The notes beneath the pieces are model-generated. The model had not been told where the DNA came from and did not search any database. It saw only the letters and a list, made by a program, of their open reading frames with translations. Shown piece after piece: positions 44,804 to 53,457 of a stretch of DNA of 64,000 nucleotides (within the stretch, counting starts at the first letter, position 1; every line of letters begins with the position of its first letter). A program made the position numbers and the translations under genes. Source of the stretch: JABCPE02 sp963506915 (lineage in GTDB: Bacteria > Bacteroidota > Bacteroidia > Flavobacteriales > Weeksellaceae); assembly GCA_963506915.1 (NCBI GenBank), contig CAUORE010000001.1, positions 1 through 64,000 of the forward strand. The letters are read 5' to 3'.

Positions 44804-47800
44804 TTATTTTTTAATTAGTTTGAGTTTTCTTGTATAGTTTTCACCTTTGACAAATATAACATAAACTCCAGTTTTCAGCTCAGAAATATTATAAATTTTT
44901 TGTTCAGAGAATATTTTTATAAGTCTTCCCGAAGTATCAAAAATTTTAACCTCACGAATGTTATAAAACCCTTGTAGATGAAATACATCAGCTACAGGAT
45001 TAGGATAGAGAAGTTCTGGTTTAGTCTCTTCTTTTTTAGAAGTGTTTTTTAGTTTTATGGTGATGATTTGTGCATGGGTTGTTTCGTTTCCACAGCTGTC
45101 CTTAGCAGTCCATTTGTAAATGATTTTAGAAACTTTTCCGTTTGTTTTTTCTTCGCTTTGAGATGAGGTTACAGTCGCTGTTCCGCAGTTGTCAGAGGCA
45201 GTGAGCGTCATCTGTGCAGGAACGGTATCACCTTCCTCTATTGTGATATTTTGAGGAAGCCGTTCTACGAAAGTAGGTGCTGTTGTATCTTCTACTTTTA
45301 TGATTTGTACATGAGAAATGCTGTTGCCGCAGTTGTCTTTTGCGGTGTATGTACGCTCAATGGTGAAGTTGTTTGAGCATTGCCCATTTATTCTTCTGTC
45401 AGAATGAGAGATGCTGACAGGAGAACAGCCTCCCTGTACGCTTGGATTAACGGTATTTGGAATGCTGTTTACACAGGCAAGATGAATATCCACAGGAAGT
45501 GTATTTGCCAAGAATTGTAAAGGCTGTACAGTTTTTGGCTTTATAGTGATGATTTGTGTGTGGGTTGTTTCATTTCCGCAGCTGTCTTTTGCAGTCCATT
45601 TGTAAATAATTTTAGAAATCTTTCCGTTTGTTTTTTCTTCATTTTTAGATGAAGTTACCGTCGCTGTTCCGCAGTTATCAGAGGCAGTGAGCGATATCTG
45701 TGCAGGGACAGCATCGTCTTCCTCTATTGTGATATTTTGTGGAAGAGGTTCTATGAAAACAGGCGCTGTATTATCTACTATTTTTATCAATTGTGTATGG
45801 ATAAGAGATTGATTACAATCATCTGTAACGGTGAAGATTCTTTTGATAATGTGTTTGCTGGAACAGCTTCCGTTTGTTTTTTCTTCTTTGTAGGTGATTT
45901 TAGGGTTGCATCCTCCTGTAACGGTAGGCATAGTGACAGCAGGGACAGTCTCTTCACAAGAAAGAGTGATATCCTTTGGAACAGAAGTAAAAGATAAAGA
46001 AGCAGGAAGAGTTTCATTTTTCTCAATGATGAAGCCACCGCCGTTTTTTGGATTGTAATTTGTCAAAGCAAAAGCTAATCCATCGATGACCTCTATTTTG
46101 ATAATTCCAGCAGGAATGGAGGTGGCTGTATTTCCAAAATTTTTGTTTCCAATATTGATATTAGGCAGTGTGACTTCATAGCTTCCGTTGTTGTCAATAT
46201 TATTAGCCAAAGTGTGTTTATATGTTTTTCCAAAATCATCAGAAAGAAGGACTCTCACTTTTGTGTTTTTAAAAATATCATTATCCACTTGCCAAGTAAG
46301 AGTAAGTTTTTCGCCTCCTTTGTATTTGTTTTTCATGGTATTGGTTAAAACAAAAGGAAGTCCTTCTTTTACGGTTACTTTGGTTTCTACAAGGTCATAT
46401 TGAGTGATATAGTCTGAAGAGAGCTGAGGCTGTGCATCGTTCACTCCTAACCAAAAAGTAAAAGTGCCAGTTTTCTGTGTGGGAATCCAGCTGTTAGCAA
46501 CCTCATTCCCAGTTTGTTCGCTGTATTCTTTTTTGAAGCTGACAGGATTGGTCGTTGTAGGTTTATATACTGTATATTGGGCAATAGATTCTTTATCGCC
46601 AAGGCGAACATCTCTTTGATTGGCTGTATATAGAAGCTCGGAACTGTCAGGGTCTGTCGCAGGAATATAGAATTGGAAAAAAGAGTTTTCAGGGATAGTG
46701 TAGTGATTTTTGATTTGATTGGCATCAATCTGTGGAGGTGCGCTATTGAAAGGTATTCCTAGAGGAATATTAGGGAAAGATATGTCACCTACGACTTGCG
46801 TGCGCTGAGAATCTGTATAGTAAGGTACATAGGCCAATCGCTCACGAATACGATGAATACTTGATAGAGAAAAGAAATCCCTAGGGCTGCCATAAGACAT
46901 TACCGATTGTCCTCGGAAATGCTCGGTTTTTTCACTAGCATAATCAAACGAAGGACTGCTGAATGTATGTCTTCCACCGAATAAATGCCCTATCTCGTGA
47001 GCAATTACATTATTCGTAGGGCGTGCTAGTGCAGCGCCTTTATAGTTTTCATAAACGCCGTAGATGTAGGCGAGTCCTCGGATTCCTTTGGAGGAAGTAT
47101 GAGAAATAACAATCCCCGTTTCATAATTCTTTTCACCAATAAGATTGTTAATAAGCTGAGTAGAGTTGTTTATGATGTATGATGCGTTTTGGGAGCTAGA
47201 AAAAAACTCTTCACTTGCGTTTTTGGCGATAAGTTTTTCATTATTGATTATTTCAAATCGCACGCCTATATCTCGCATATAGATTTCATTAAGGAAAATT
47301 TCTATATCCGCCCAAAAAGTTTTTACTTTTTCTATATCATTATTAAAAAACCAGCTGCTAAATACATTATGGGTAATAGGCATCGCTAGTCGATAAACTC
47401 TAAGCACATTAGTATTTGCTATTTTAGGAGCATTATTGCCATCTTCTAAAATGCTTAATTCAGTATTTTCTGGATGAGTATGAAAAGGGTCTTCCACGCT
47501 GCACGCTTCGTTTTCTTCATTTTTAGTAAAAATGATATTATTCCCTTTTGAGCTAATATTAAAGGAAGAGTCGTTATGGGTGTAACTTCCTGAAACTGAG
47601 TTTTTACTAATGGCCAGGCTGGCTACAAGGGTATTTTGGTAATAACCAACAAAACTTTGGATGCCGTCTTTTTTCAAAGAACTATTTCTTGGATACCATT
47701 TCAAAGGTATGCTGTTTTCTTTGGGAATGGGCACACTCCATTCTGAAAAATTAGGTTGAGAAAAAATCTTTTTAACCTCAGATACCTTTAAATTTTGTCC

Positions 47801-47854
47801 CGAAATAAAAACTAAAAAACACAGAAATACGGAAATGAATAATTTTTTTATCAT
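44804..47854 (-). CDS. Secreted reprolysin-like metalloprotease with HYR-type repeats and T9SS sorting domain
   Basis: 1016 residues. Signal peptide (1-19), a propeptide-like region, then a metzincin domain with the zinc motif HEIGHLFGGRH near residue 285 (HExxHxxGxxH). After it come a fibronectin/Ig-like region, four HYR-like modules rich in paired Cys (about 620-930; the second and fourth are nearly identical), and a type IX secretion C-terminal domain (about 948-1016, LLYPNPVADVFHLQG ... LKTGVYVIFVKG). It is expected to be exported through the T9SS and anchored or released at the cell surface. Confidence 0.9.
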   Translation of the reverse strand: MIKKLFISVFLCFLVFISGQNLKVSEVKKIFSQPNFSEWSVPIPKENSIPLKWYPRNSSLKKDGIQSFVGYYQNTLVASLAISKNSVSGSYTHNDSSFNISSKGNNIIFTKNEENEACSVEDPFHTHPENTELSILEDGNNAPKIANTNVLRVYRLAMPITHNVFSSWFFNNDIEKVKTFWADIEIFLNEIYMRDIGVRFEIINNEKLIAKNASEEFFSSSQNASYIINNSTQLINNLIGEKNYETGIVISHTSSKGIRGLAYIYGVYENYKGAALARPTNNVIAHEIGHLFGGRHTFSSPSFDYASEKTEHFRGQSVMSYGSPRDFFSLSSIHRIRERLAYVPYYTDSQRTQVVGDISFPNIPLGIPFNSAPPQIDANQIKNHYTIPENSFFQFYIPATDPDSSELLYTANQRDVRLGDKESIAQYTVYKPTTTNPVSFKKEYSEQTGNEVANSWIPTQKTGTFTFWLGVNDAQPQLSSDYITQYDLVETKVTVKEGLPFVLTNTMKNKYKGGEKLTLTWQVDNDIFKNTKVRVLLSDDFGKTYKHTLANNIDNNGSYEVTLPNINIGNKNFGNTATSIPAGIIKIEVIDGLAFALTNYNPKNGGGFIIEKNETLPASLSFTSVPKDITLSCEETVPAVTMPTVTGGCNPKITYKEEKTNGSCSSKHIIKRIFTVTDDCNQSLIHTQLIKIVDNTAPVFIEPLPQNITIEEDDAVPAQISLTASDNCGTATVTSSKNEEKTNGKISKIIYKWTAKDSCGNETTHTQIITIKPKTVQPLQFLANTLPVDIHLACVNSIPNTVNPSVQGGCSPVSISHSDRRINGQCSNNFTIERTYTAKDNCGNSISHVQIIKVEDTTAPTFVERLPQNITIEEGDTVPAQMTLTASDNCGTATVTSSQSEEKTNGKVSKIIYKWTAKDSCGNETTHAQIITIKLKNTSKKEETKPELLYPNPVADVFHLQGFYNIREVKIFDTSGRLIKIFSEQKIYNISELKTGVYVIFVKGENYTRKLKLIKK
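45056..45290 (-). repeat. HYR-module repeat copy 2 within the metalloprotease gene
   Basis: About 235 bases nearly identical to the block at 45542-45776 (period 486 bases = 162 codons). It encodes the module with LPQNITIEEGD, ASDNCGTATVTSS and YKWTAKDSCGNETTH. Confidence 0.8.
45542..45776 (-). repeat. HYR-module repeat copy 1 within the metalloprotease gene
   Basis: The partner of 45056-45290, encoding LPQNITIEEDD, ASDNCGTATVTSS and YKWTAKDSCGNETTH. The high DNA identity suggests a recent in-frame duplication or gene conversion. Confidence 0.8.
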
Positions 47855-47885
47855 ATGGATATAACTTTATTTTGATTGCATTATA

Positions 47886-47893
47886 CAAAGTTA
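47886..47893 (-). promoter_or_regulatory. Promoter -7 element of the metalloprotease operon
   Basis: Minus-strand TAACTTTG matches TAnnTTTG, 31 bases before the ATG at 47854. Confidence 0.45.
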
Positions 47894-48014
47894 AGTCAAT
47901 CTAACAAAACGATGAAGTTATTTTCAAAATAAAAAAATATGATTGTTGTTATCTCCGTCTATAATATGTTCTTTTTCTAAATAAAAGTAATTGATTTATA
48001 ATGTTTAATGTGAT

Positions 48015-48752
48015 TTAATTCAACCAATTTTTAAAATATTTCACTCGCTCTCGGCTGATGCTGATTTCTTCCATTGGCTGGAAACGGAGTTCTACTTTAT
48101 AATGTGGCGAAGTGTGGATGTTTTTAATGTAATTAATGTTAATAATAAACTGCCTATTTGCACGGAAAAACGATGAAGAATCCAAAACACTTTCCAGCTC
48201 CTCCAAATTGAAATCCGTAGGGAAAGCCCTTTCAGAGGTCTGAGCGTAGACAATCTTGTTTTCGGTGTAGAAGCAGGAAATTTCTTCCACTGGGATTATC
48301 TTTAAATTATACCCGATTTTGACCAAAATTCGTTTCAAAGAAGGTTTTTCTTTTTGGATAAGTTCTTTGAAATTCAAGTTGTTATAAAACTGCTCCTTTG
48401 GAATGAAATTTTTAAATTTATCAATTGCTTTAGTTAAATCTTCTAAAGTAATGGGTTTCAACAAGTAATCAATAGAATTTAGTTTGAAAGCCCGCAGCGT
48501 ATATTGGTCAAAAGCTGTGGTGTAAATGATGAAACTTTGAGTGGGAACCTGCTCAAAAATATCAAAAGAAAGCCCATCGCCAAGGACAATGTCAGAAAAA
48601 ATAAGCTGTGGATGCTCATGCGTTTTGAACCATTCTACGCCTTCCTCCACCGAGTGAATAACCGCCACGATTTCTAAATCAGGAAACTGCGAAAGCATTC
48701 TCTGGAGCTGTCTCGCCGCAGGTTTTTCATCTTCTATAATGATGACTTTCAT
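48015..48752 (-). CDS. LytTR family response regulator
   Basis: 245 residues. The receiver domain (1-120) has the acidic pocket IIEDE, phosphoacceptor Asp54 in FSDIVLGDG and Lys in LLKPITLED. A LytTR DNA-binding domain follows (about 145-245), ending with FFRANRQFIININYIKNI. It is regulated by the histidine kinase encoded 96 bases upstream. LytTR regulators bind short direct repeats about two helical turns apart, and just such repeats lie in the gap between the two genes. Confidence 0.93.
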   Translation of the reverse strand: MKVIIIEDEKPAARQLQRMLSQFPDLEIVAVIHSVEEGVEWFKTHEHPQLIFSDIVLGDGLSFDIFEQVPTQSFIIYTTAFDQYTLRAFKLNSIDYLLKPITLEDLTKAIDKFKNFIPKEQFYNNLNFKELIQKEKPSLKRILVKIGYNLKIIPVEEISCFYTENKIVYAQTSERAFPTDFNLEELESVLDSSSFFRANRQFIININYIKNIHTSPHYKVELRFQPMEEISISRERVKYFKNWLN

Positions 48753-48788
48753 GTTTTTGTTTTTAAAGTTAATTTTTATGCTTATAGA

Positions 48789-48833
48789 TTTAAAACGAAT
48801 GCTTATTCATTTAAAACGAGTAGGCATTCGTTT
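48789..48833. promoter_or_regulatory. Repeat cluster upstream of the LytTR regulator gene
   Basis: TTTAAAACGA occurs at 48789-48798 and again at 48810-48819, exactly 21 bases apart. In addition AAACGAATGC (48793-48802) forms a perfect inverted repeat with GCATTCGTTT (48824-48833). The 21-base direct spacing fits LytTR binding; the inverted repeat could alternatively form an mRNA hairpin between kinase and regulator. Confidence 0.45.
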
Positions 48834-48848
48834 GGAAATTAATCGTTA

Positions 48849-50159
48849 TTAAATTTCTTTTTCCTCCTTTTCCATGATTTCACGAACTTTTCTTTTTTCC
48901 CAAGAATTCCCAAAAGGAGAGAATACGCTCAGTCCGTTCATCACCACCCCGAAGCCCCAGCCTAAAAGCGGCCACCAGAACCAAAGATGGTCGGGATTGT
49001 GATATAGATTAAGACAGATAAAGAAAGTGTTCATAACCAAGTAAGTGATGAGGTGCATGTAGAAAGATTTGATTTCTTTCATTCTTTTGTAAGCTCTGTC
49101 ATAAGCGGGATTTTCGTTAGTTGTTTGCATAATTTTAATTTTTGAAGTTAATAAAATAGGGATTTTTACACTGAAATGATTTTCTGTTTTTTCTATAAAT
49201 ACTTTTTTGTTTGTAATTAAATTATACCGAGCCGAAATATTATTTAAACCAATTCCAGAGGACTGGTGGATGGATTTTCGTGGCTGGAGGTTGTTTTCTA
49301 CGATTAAATATTGGTTTTCGGAATAAACTCTGATTTTCAGAGGTTTTTGTTCTGTGGCGAAATTATGTTTGATGCCGTTTTCCAAAAGAAGTTGTAACGA
49401 AAGCGGCACGATGAAGGCTTTTTTGACCTCTGGTTCTATTTCAAATTGAAAAGAAACGCTGTCTTCAAAACGAGCCGTGAGCATCTCGCAGTAGGTCTCC
49501 GCAAAGTCTAGTTCTTCCTCTACACTTACCAATTCCTTGTCTTTTTTATCCAAAATATATCGGTAAATTTTGGACATTGATGCTGTAAATTCCTGCGCTT
49601 TGTGTGGATTTTCCTCAATGAGGGAACTCAGCACATTTAGTGAATTGAAAAGAAAATGCGGGTCGAGCTGGTTTTTGAGGCTTTCAAAGCGGACATTAGC
49701 GGAAGTAGCGATGATTTTTTGCTCCACCACCTGCGTCATTGTAGATTTTTTCCACTCTATCATGAAACTTCTCGCATGAAGGAAGGCAGAAACTCCCAGA
49801 GAAATAAGGATATTAAAAATATGAATCCACCACATTTTTTCTGTCCAAAAAACCTCAACGGGCATTTTTTGTATCAAAATGAAATTGATGTAGTTACACA
49901 AAAACACACTCGCCACACTCACCAAAATCGTGAAAATAATTCCAAGAGTCACACGCTCATAGGTCTGTGATATCCAGTCCCATCTTTGGCTGAGAAAATT
50001 ATTCAGCAGCATCTGGCTGAACCCGATGGTATAAATGTAAAGGGCAGAAATACAGAAATCCAAAAAGAACTTCTCCAAAGAGGGATTCTGCACCCAGAAC
50101 ACTCCTAAAACAGCCACGCCAAAGGAAATAAAAAGACAGATGAAGAAAAACTTTTTCAT
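48849..50159 (-). CDS. LytS/YehU-type sensor histidine kinase with C-terminal 2TM domain
   Basis: 436 residues from ATG 50159 (an upstream TTG at 50183 is weaker). Four N-terminal membrane segments (to about 145), then the His_kinase domain with LDPHFLFNSLNVLSSL near residue 182 and an ATPase region with LLENGIKHNF and SGIGLNNISARYN. After about residue 340 a separate 2TM domain follows (NPAYDRAYKRMKEIKSFYMH, then two helices with WFWWPLLGWGFGVVMNGL). That domain is usually a stand-alone protein or kinase partner in Bacteroidota. Signals unknown. Upstream partner of the LytTR regulator. Confidence 0.88.
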   Translation of the reverse strand: MKKFFFICLFISFGVAVLGVFWVQNPSLEKFFLDFCISALYIYTIGFSQMLLNNFLSQRWDWISQTYERVTLGIIFTILVSVASVFLCNYINFILIQKMPVEVFWTEKMWWIHIFNILISLGVSAFLHARSFMIEWKKSTMTQVVEQKIIATSANVRFESLKNQLDPHFLFNSLNVLSSLIEENPHKAQEFTASMSKIYRYILDKKDKELVSVEEELDFAETYCEMLTARFEDSVSFQFEIEPEVKKAFIVPLSLQLLLENGIKHNFATEQKPLKIRVYSENQYLIVENNLQPRKSIHQSSGIGLNNISARYNLITNKKVFIEKTENHFSVKIPILLTSKIKIMQTTNENPAYDRAYKRMKEIKSFYMHLITYLVMNTFFICLNLYHNPDHLWFWWPLLGWGFGVVMNGLSVFSPFGNSWEKRKVREIMEKEEKEI

Positions 50160-50275
50160 AGTTTTTATCTTTTGATGGTTCAAAGGTATAATAGATTTCG
50201 GATGAAAACTAAAAAAATAAACTGAGCGGTCGAATTTAAATACTGAACTGTATTTTCTAATATAAAATTAAACAA

Positions 50276-50304
50276 AATCCCGCTCATTTCAGAATGAACG
50301 GGAT
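50276..50304 (-). terminator. Terminator of the prolyl oligopeptidase gene
   Basis: An ATCCCG-TCATT/AATGA-CGGGAT stem with an unpaired base pair in the middle, followed by TTTTG on the minus strand. Confidence 0.6.
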
Positions 50305-50328
50305 AGAATATTTAGCAGAAAACTGATC

Positions 50329-52425
50329 TTATTTCAGTTGTCGGATGCCCATTTCATAGAACCCGAAACTTAGTAAATCAGCATTTTCATTGATAACTTG
50401 GTCTGTGGAACGCCCAGCACCATGTCCAGCATTCATCTCTATTCGGATAAGAATAGGATTTGGGCAGCTTTGTTTCTCTTGTAGTTCGGCTCCGAATTTA
50501 AAGGAGTGTGCAGGAACTACACGGTCATCATGGTCGCTGGTGATAATCATCGTAGAAGGGTAACACACACCTTTTTCTACATTATGAACAGGCGAGTAGG
50601 ATTTTAGGTATTCGAACATTTCTTTGCTGTCCTCAGCTGTTCCGTAGTCATAAGCCCAGCCAGCACCAGCAGTAAACTTGTTATAACGAAGCATATCCAA
50701 TACTCCCACACCAGGGAAAGCCACTCTGGCAAGGTCTGGTCTCATAGTCATGGTAGCACCTACGAGAAGTCCGCCATTAGAACGCCCAGAAAGAGCCATG
50801 TATTTAGGTGAAGTGTATCCGTTCTTTTGTAGGTATTCTCCTGCTGCGATGAAGTCATTGAATACATTTTTCTTCTGCATTTTGGTTCCTGCATCGTGCC
50901 ATTTTTTACCATACTCACCGCCACCACGGATATTTGGAACGGCATAGATTCCTCCATTTTCCATCCAGATAGCATTTACAGGCGAGAAAGAAGGCGTAAG
51001 ACTTACATTAAACCCTCCATAAGAATACAGGATAGTTGGGTTTTTACCATCTCTTTTTAATCCTTTTTTGTAGTTGATCATCATCGGTATTTTAGTCCCA
51101 TCTGCTGAGGTATAAAATACTTGTTCAGATACATAGTCGTCAGGATTAAATTTCACTTTTGGTTTTTGGTGAATTTGGTATTTCCCTGTGGTCAAATTAT
51201 ATTTATAAATTGTGCTAGGCGTGATGTAATTTGTAAATGAAAAATACAGTTCTTTTTCTCCTGTTTTCCCTTCGAAACCATCTGCTTTCCCAGCTCCAGG
51301 AAGTTTGATATCACGGATAAGTTTTCCGTTGTAGTCCAGCTGCTGCACGAAAGAAATAGCATCTTTCATATATTTAGCAAACAGATATCCGCCGCCAGTA
51401 GAGATAGACAGTACATTTTCTTTTTCTGGGACTACTTCTGTCCAGTTGTTAGGATTATTGATATTAAATTTCACTATCTTTTTGTTCGGAGCATTTTTGT
51501 CCGTGATAGCATAGATGAAATCGCCTTTGGTATCGACTACATTTGTATTAAAATCATACCCAGTCTGCACAGGGATGAAGTCCGTTTTTTTCTTTAAATC
51601 CTTGATGTAAAGTTCATTCCCGTTTGTAGCATTTGCCGCAGAAATGATTAGAAATCTCTGGTCATCAGAAACGCTGGCAGAAAGATATCTTCGTTTAAAG
51701 TTTTCTCCACCGATGATGAGCTGGTCTTCGGATTGCTTAGTTCCTAGTTTGTGGAAATAGATTTTGTGCGTGTCTGTCTTTGCAGAGAGTACGCTTCCAT
51801 CAGGTCTGTCGTAGCTGGAATAGTAGAAACCTTGATCGCCAAGCCATGCAATTCCGCTGAATTTCACATCTACAAGGGTTTCATCGATTTGCTTTTTGGT
51901 AATGGCATCTAGGATGATGATTTTATTCCAGTCGCTGCCTCCTTCGGAGATTTTGTAAGCAACGAGGTTCCCTTTTTTATTAAAGCTGATTCCCGCTAAG
52001 GAAGTAGTCCCATCAGCGGAGAATTTATTAGGGTCAAGGAATACTTCTGTTTTTCCGTTTTTGTCCTTTCTGTATAGAACATATTGCGCCTGAAGTCCAT
52101 CATTTTTATAGAAATAAGTATAATCTCCCTCTTTGAATGGAGCAGAAATTTTTTCATAATTCCAGATGTCTTTCAGCTGTTTCGCGATGTCTTTTCTGAA
52201 AGGGATTTTAGCCAAATAATCATTGGTAAAATCCACCTCGCTTTTTACCCAGTTTTTGGTGTTTTGGGACATGTCGTCTTCCAGCCAACGGTAAGGGTCT
52301 TCCACCTTCGTACCGAAATACTCATCGGTGTGGCTTATTTTCTCTGTTTTAGGATAATTGTGTTGAGCGTTCATAAATGAAATGGCAGCTAAACCCACTG
52401 CGCAGAATAATGTTTTGTTAATCAT
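50329..52425 (-). CDS. Prolyl oligopeptidase family serine peptidase (S9A)
   Basis: 698 residues from ATG 52425, chosen because it gives a clean signal peptide (MINKTLFCAVGLAAISFMNAQ). An N-terminal seven-bladed propeller precedes the alpha/beta-hydrolase domain. The catalytic Ser is in GRSNGGLLVGA, Asp in SDHDDRVVPAHSFKF and His in NAGHGAGRS near the C-terminus. It cuts short proline-containing peptides after Pro. The length and order match flavobacterial prolyl endopeptidases. Periplasmic; monocistronic. Confidence 0.93.
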   Translation of the reverse strand: MINKTLFCAVGLAAISFMNAQHNYPKTEKISHTDEYFGTKVEDPYRWLEDDMSQNTKNWVKSEVDFTNDYLAKIPFRKDIAKQLKDIWNYEKISAPFKEGDYTYFYKNDGLQAQYVLYRKDKNGKTEVFLDPNKFSADGTTSLAGISFNKKGNLVAYKISEGGSDWNKIIILDAITKKQIDETLVDVKFSGIAWLGDQGFYYSSYDRPDGSVLSAKTDTHKIYFHKLGTKQSEDQLIIGGENFKRRYLSASVSDDQRFLIISAANATNGNELYIKDLKKKTDFIPVQTGYDFNTNVVDTKGDFIYAITDKNAPNKKIVKFNINNPNNWTEVVPEKENVLSISTGGGYLFAKYMKDAISFVQQLDYNGKLIRDIKLPGAGKADGFEGKTGEKELYFSFTNYITPSTIYKYNLTTGKYQIHQKPKVKFNPDDYVSEQVFYTSADGTKIPMMINYKKGLKRDGKNPTILYSYGGFNVSLTPSFSPVNAIWMENGGIYAVPNIRGGGEYGKKWHDAGTKMQKKNVFNDFIAAGEYLQKNGYTSPKYMALSGRSNGGLLVGATMTMRPDLARVAFPGVGVLDMLRYNKFTAGAGWAYDYGTAEDSKEMFEYLKSYSPVHNVEKGVCYPSTMIITSDHDDRVVPAHSFKFGAELQEKQSCPNPILIRIEMNAGHGAGRSTDQVINENADLLSFGFYEMGIRQLK

Positions 52426-52511
52426 AACTAAAGATTTTTCCCAAATATAATTAAATTTCCCATTGTGAAAAGTAGTTTTCATTAAAATCTTTATTTTTGC
52501 CTTATTTATAG

Positions 52512-52519
52512 TATATTTG
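52512..52519 (+). promoter_or_regulatory. Promoter -7 element of the DUF1648 gene
   Basis: TATATTTG matches TAnnTTTG, 32 bases before the ATG at 52552. The -33 box is weak. Confidence 0.45.
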
Positions 52520-52551
52520 CTAGACTACAATTTGACTTTAAACTTTAAACT

Positions 52552-52992
52552 ATGCAAAAACATAAAATCATTTTTGGGCTGAATTTAGTTATTATTTTAA
52601 CTATGATTGGAATTTATTTTGGAACTAATATTCCTGAAATTGTTCCTGTTCACTATGATATTAATGGTGATATAGACGCTTATGGAAAGAAACAGAATTT
52701 ACTCATGCTTTTAGCAATTTGTCTTGTGTTGAGTATCGGTTTATATTATTTGAGTAAAAATCCTCAGAAAGCAAACTATCCTTACAAAATAACAGATGAA
52801 AATAGGGAGAGTTCGTACAGAAAAATGCAAAATTTTATAGGGCTTTTATCGTTAATAAGCACCTTTATCTTCTTTGTTGTCTTTTTGAAATCATCAGGCT
52901 TACTTGGAGGTCATGGCTATGTGCAATATATCATATATTTTCTAATGTTTCTCAATCCATTAGGACTGATATATTTTTTAAGAACCAAATAA
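52552..52992 (+). CDS. DUF1648 domain membrane protein
   Basis: 146 residues with four hydrophobic segments. The DUF1648 signature lies just after the first helix: PEIVPVHYDINGDIDAYGKK (about residues 27-46), the part also found in SdpI-like immunity proteins. The SdpI C-terminal domain is not recognisable. Function unknown. Its stop is 2 bases before the start of a decayed DCC-family gene, so the two were once an operon. Confidence 0.78.
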   Translation: MQKHKIIFGLNLVIILTMIGIYFGTNIPEIVPVHYDINGDIDAYGKKQNLLMLLAICLVLSIGLYYLSKNPQKANYPYKITDENRESSYRKMQNFIGLLSLISTFIFFVVFLKSSGLLGGHGYVQYIIYFLMFLNPLGLIYFLRTK

Positions 52993-52994
52993 AT

Positions 52995-53357
52995 ATGATA
53001 GTTTTTTTTGATGATTATTGTAAAATTTGCCGAAGAACCCTTTTATTATTAAAAAATTAAATTGGTTTCGCCTTATTGAATCAAAATCTTTAAGGAGATA
53101 TTTGGAACAACAAAATACCAATGGAATTAATAAAAAGTTGGCAGTTGCACAGATTACTTCTTTTACTAACAAGTGGCAACATGGCTATATTACTATTTTT
53201 GAAATTTGCAAAAGACTTCCGCTATTTTGGATATTTATCCCACTCTTTTGGGGGTTCAAAATTTAGGGAACTGGACAGTTTTTTATACATGTGCTTATCA
53301 GTAAGAAGATCGGTTATTCCTATTAAATGTAATGAAAATTGTCATTTGAATTTTTGA
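52995..53357 (+). pseudogene. Frameshifted DCC-family (DUF393) thiol-disulfide oxidoreductase-like gene
   Basis: The 465-base gap 52993-53457 holds a broken gene. It begins MIVFFDDYCKICRRTLLLLK with the DCC motif (D-x-x-C-x-x-C), then hits a stop at 53058 in a run of six A (53051-53056). The protein continues in another frame (KLNWFRLIESKSLRRYLEQQ ... ITIFEICKRLPLFWIFIPL) to a stop near 53266, and then in a third frame (FLYMCLSVRRSVIPIKCNEN) to 53357. At least two frameshifts are therefore needed to restore one reading frame, so it is probably not functional. Confidence 0.6.
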
Positions 53358-53445
53358 ATCAAAAACATTTAGTCTAAAAATTAATCATTATTTGCAAAAG
53401 CTGTTTATTATCAGCCAAAAGTTAATTATCCAAAAAACTTTTGTT

Positions 53446-53453
53446 TAACTTTG
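53446..53453 (+). promoter_or_regulatory. Promoter -7 element of the GH3 gene (leaderless start)
   Basis: TAACTTTG ends 4 bases before the ATG at 53458. With the usual distance from -7 to start point, transcription would begin at or within the start codon. Confidence 0.45.
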
Positions 53454-53457
53454 CCTT

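Noticed and set aside
48792..48833. Intrinsic terminator between kinase and regulator
   Set aside because: The inverted repeat has a 21-base loop and no T run after it on the minus strand, so a binding site or simple hairpin is more likely.
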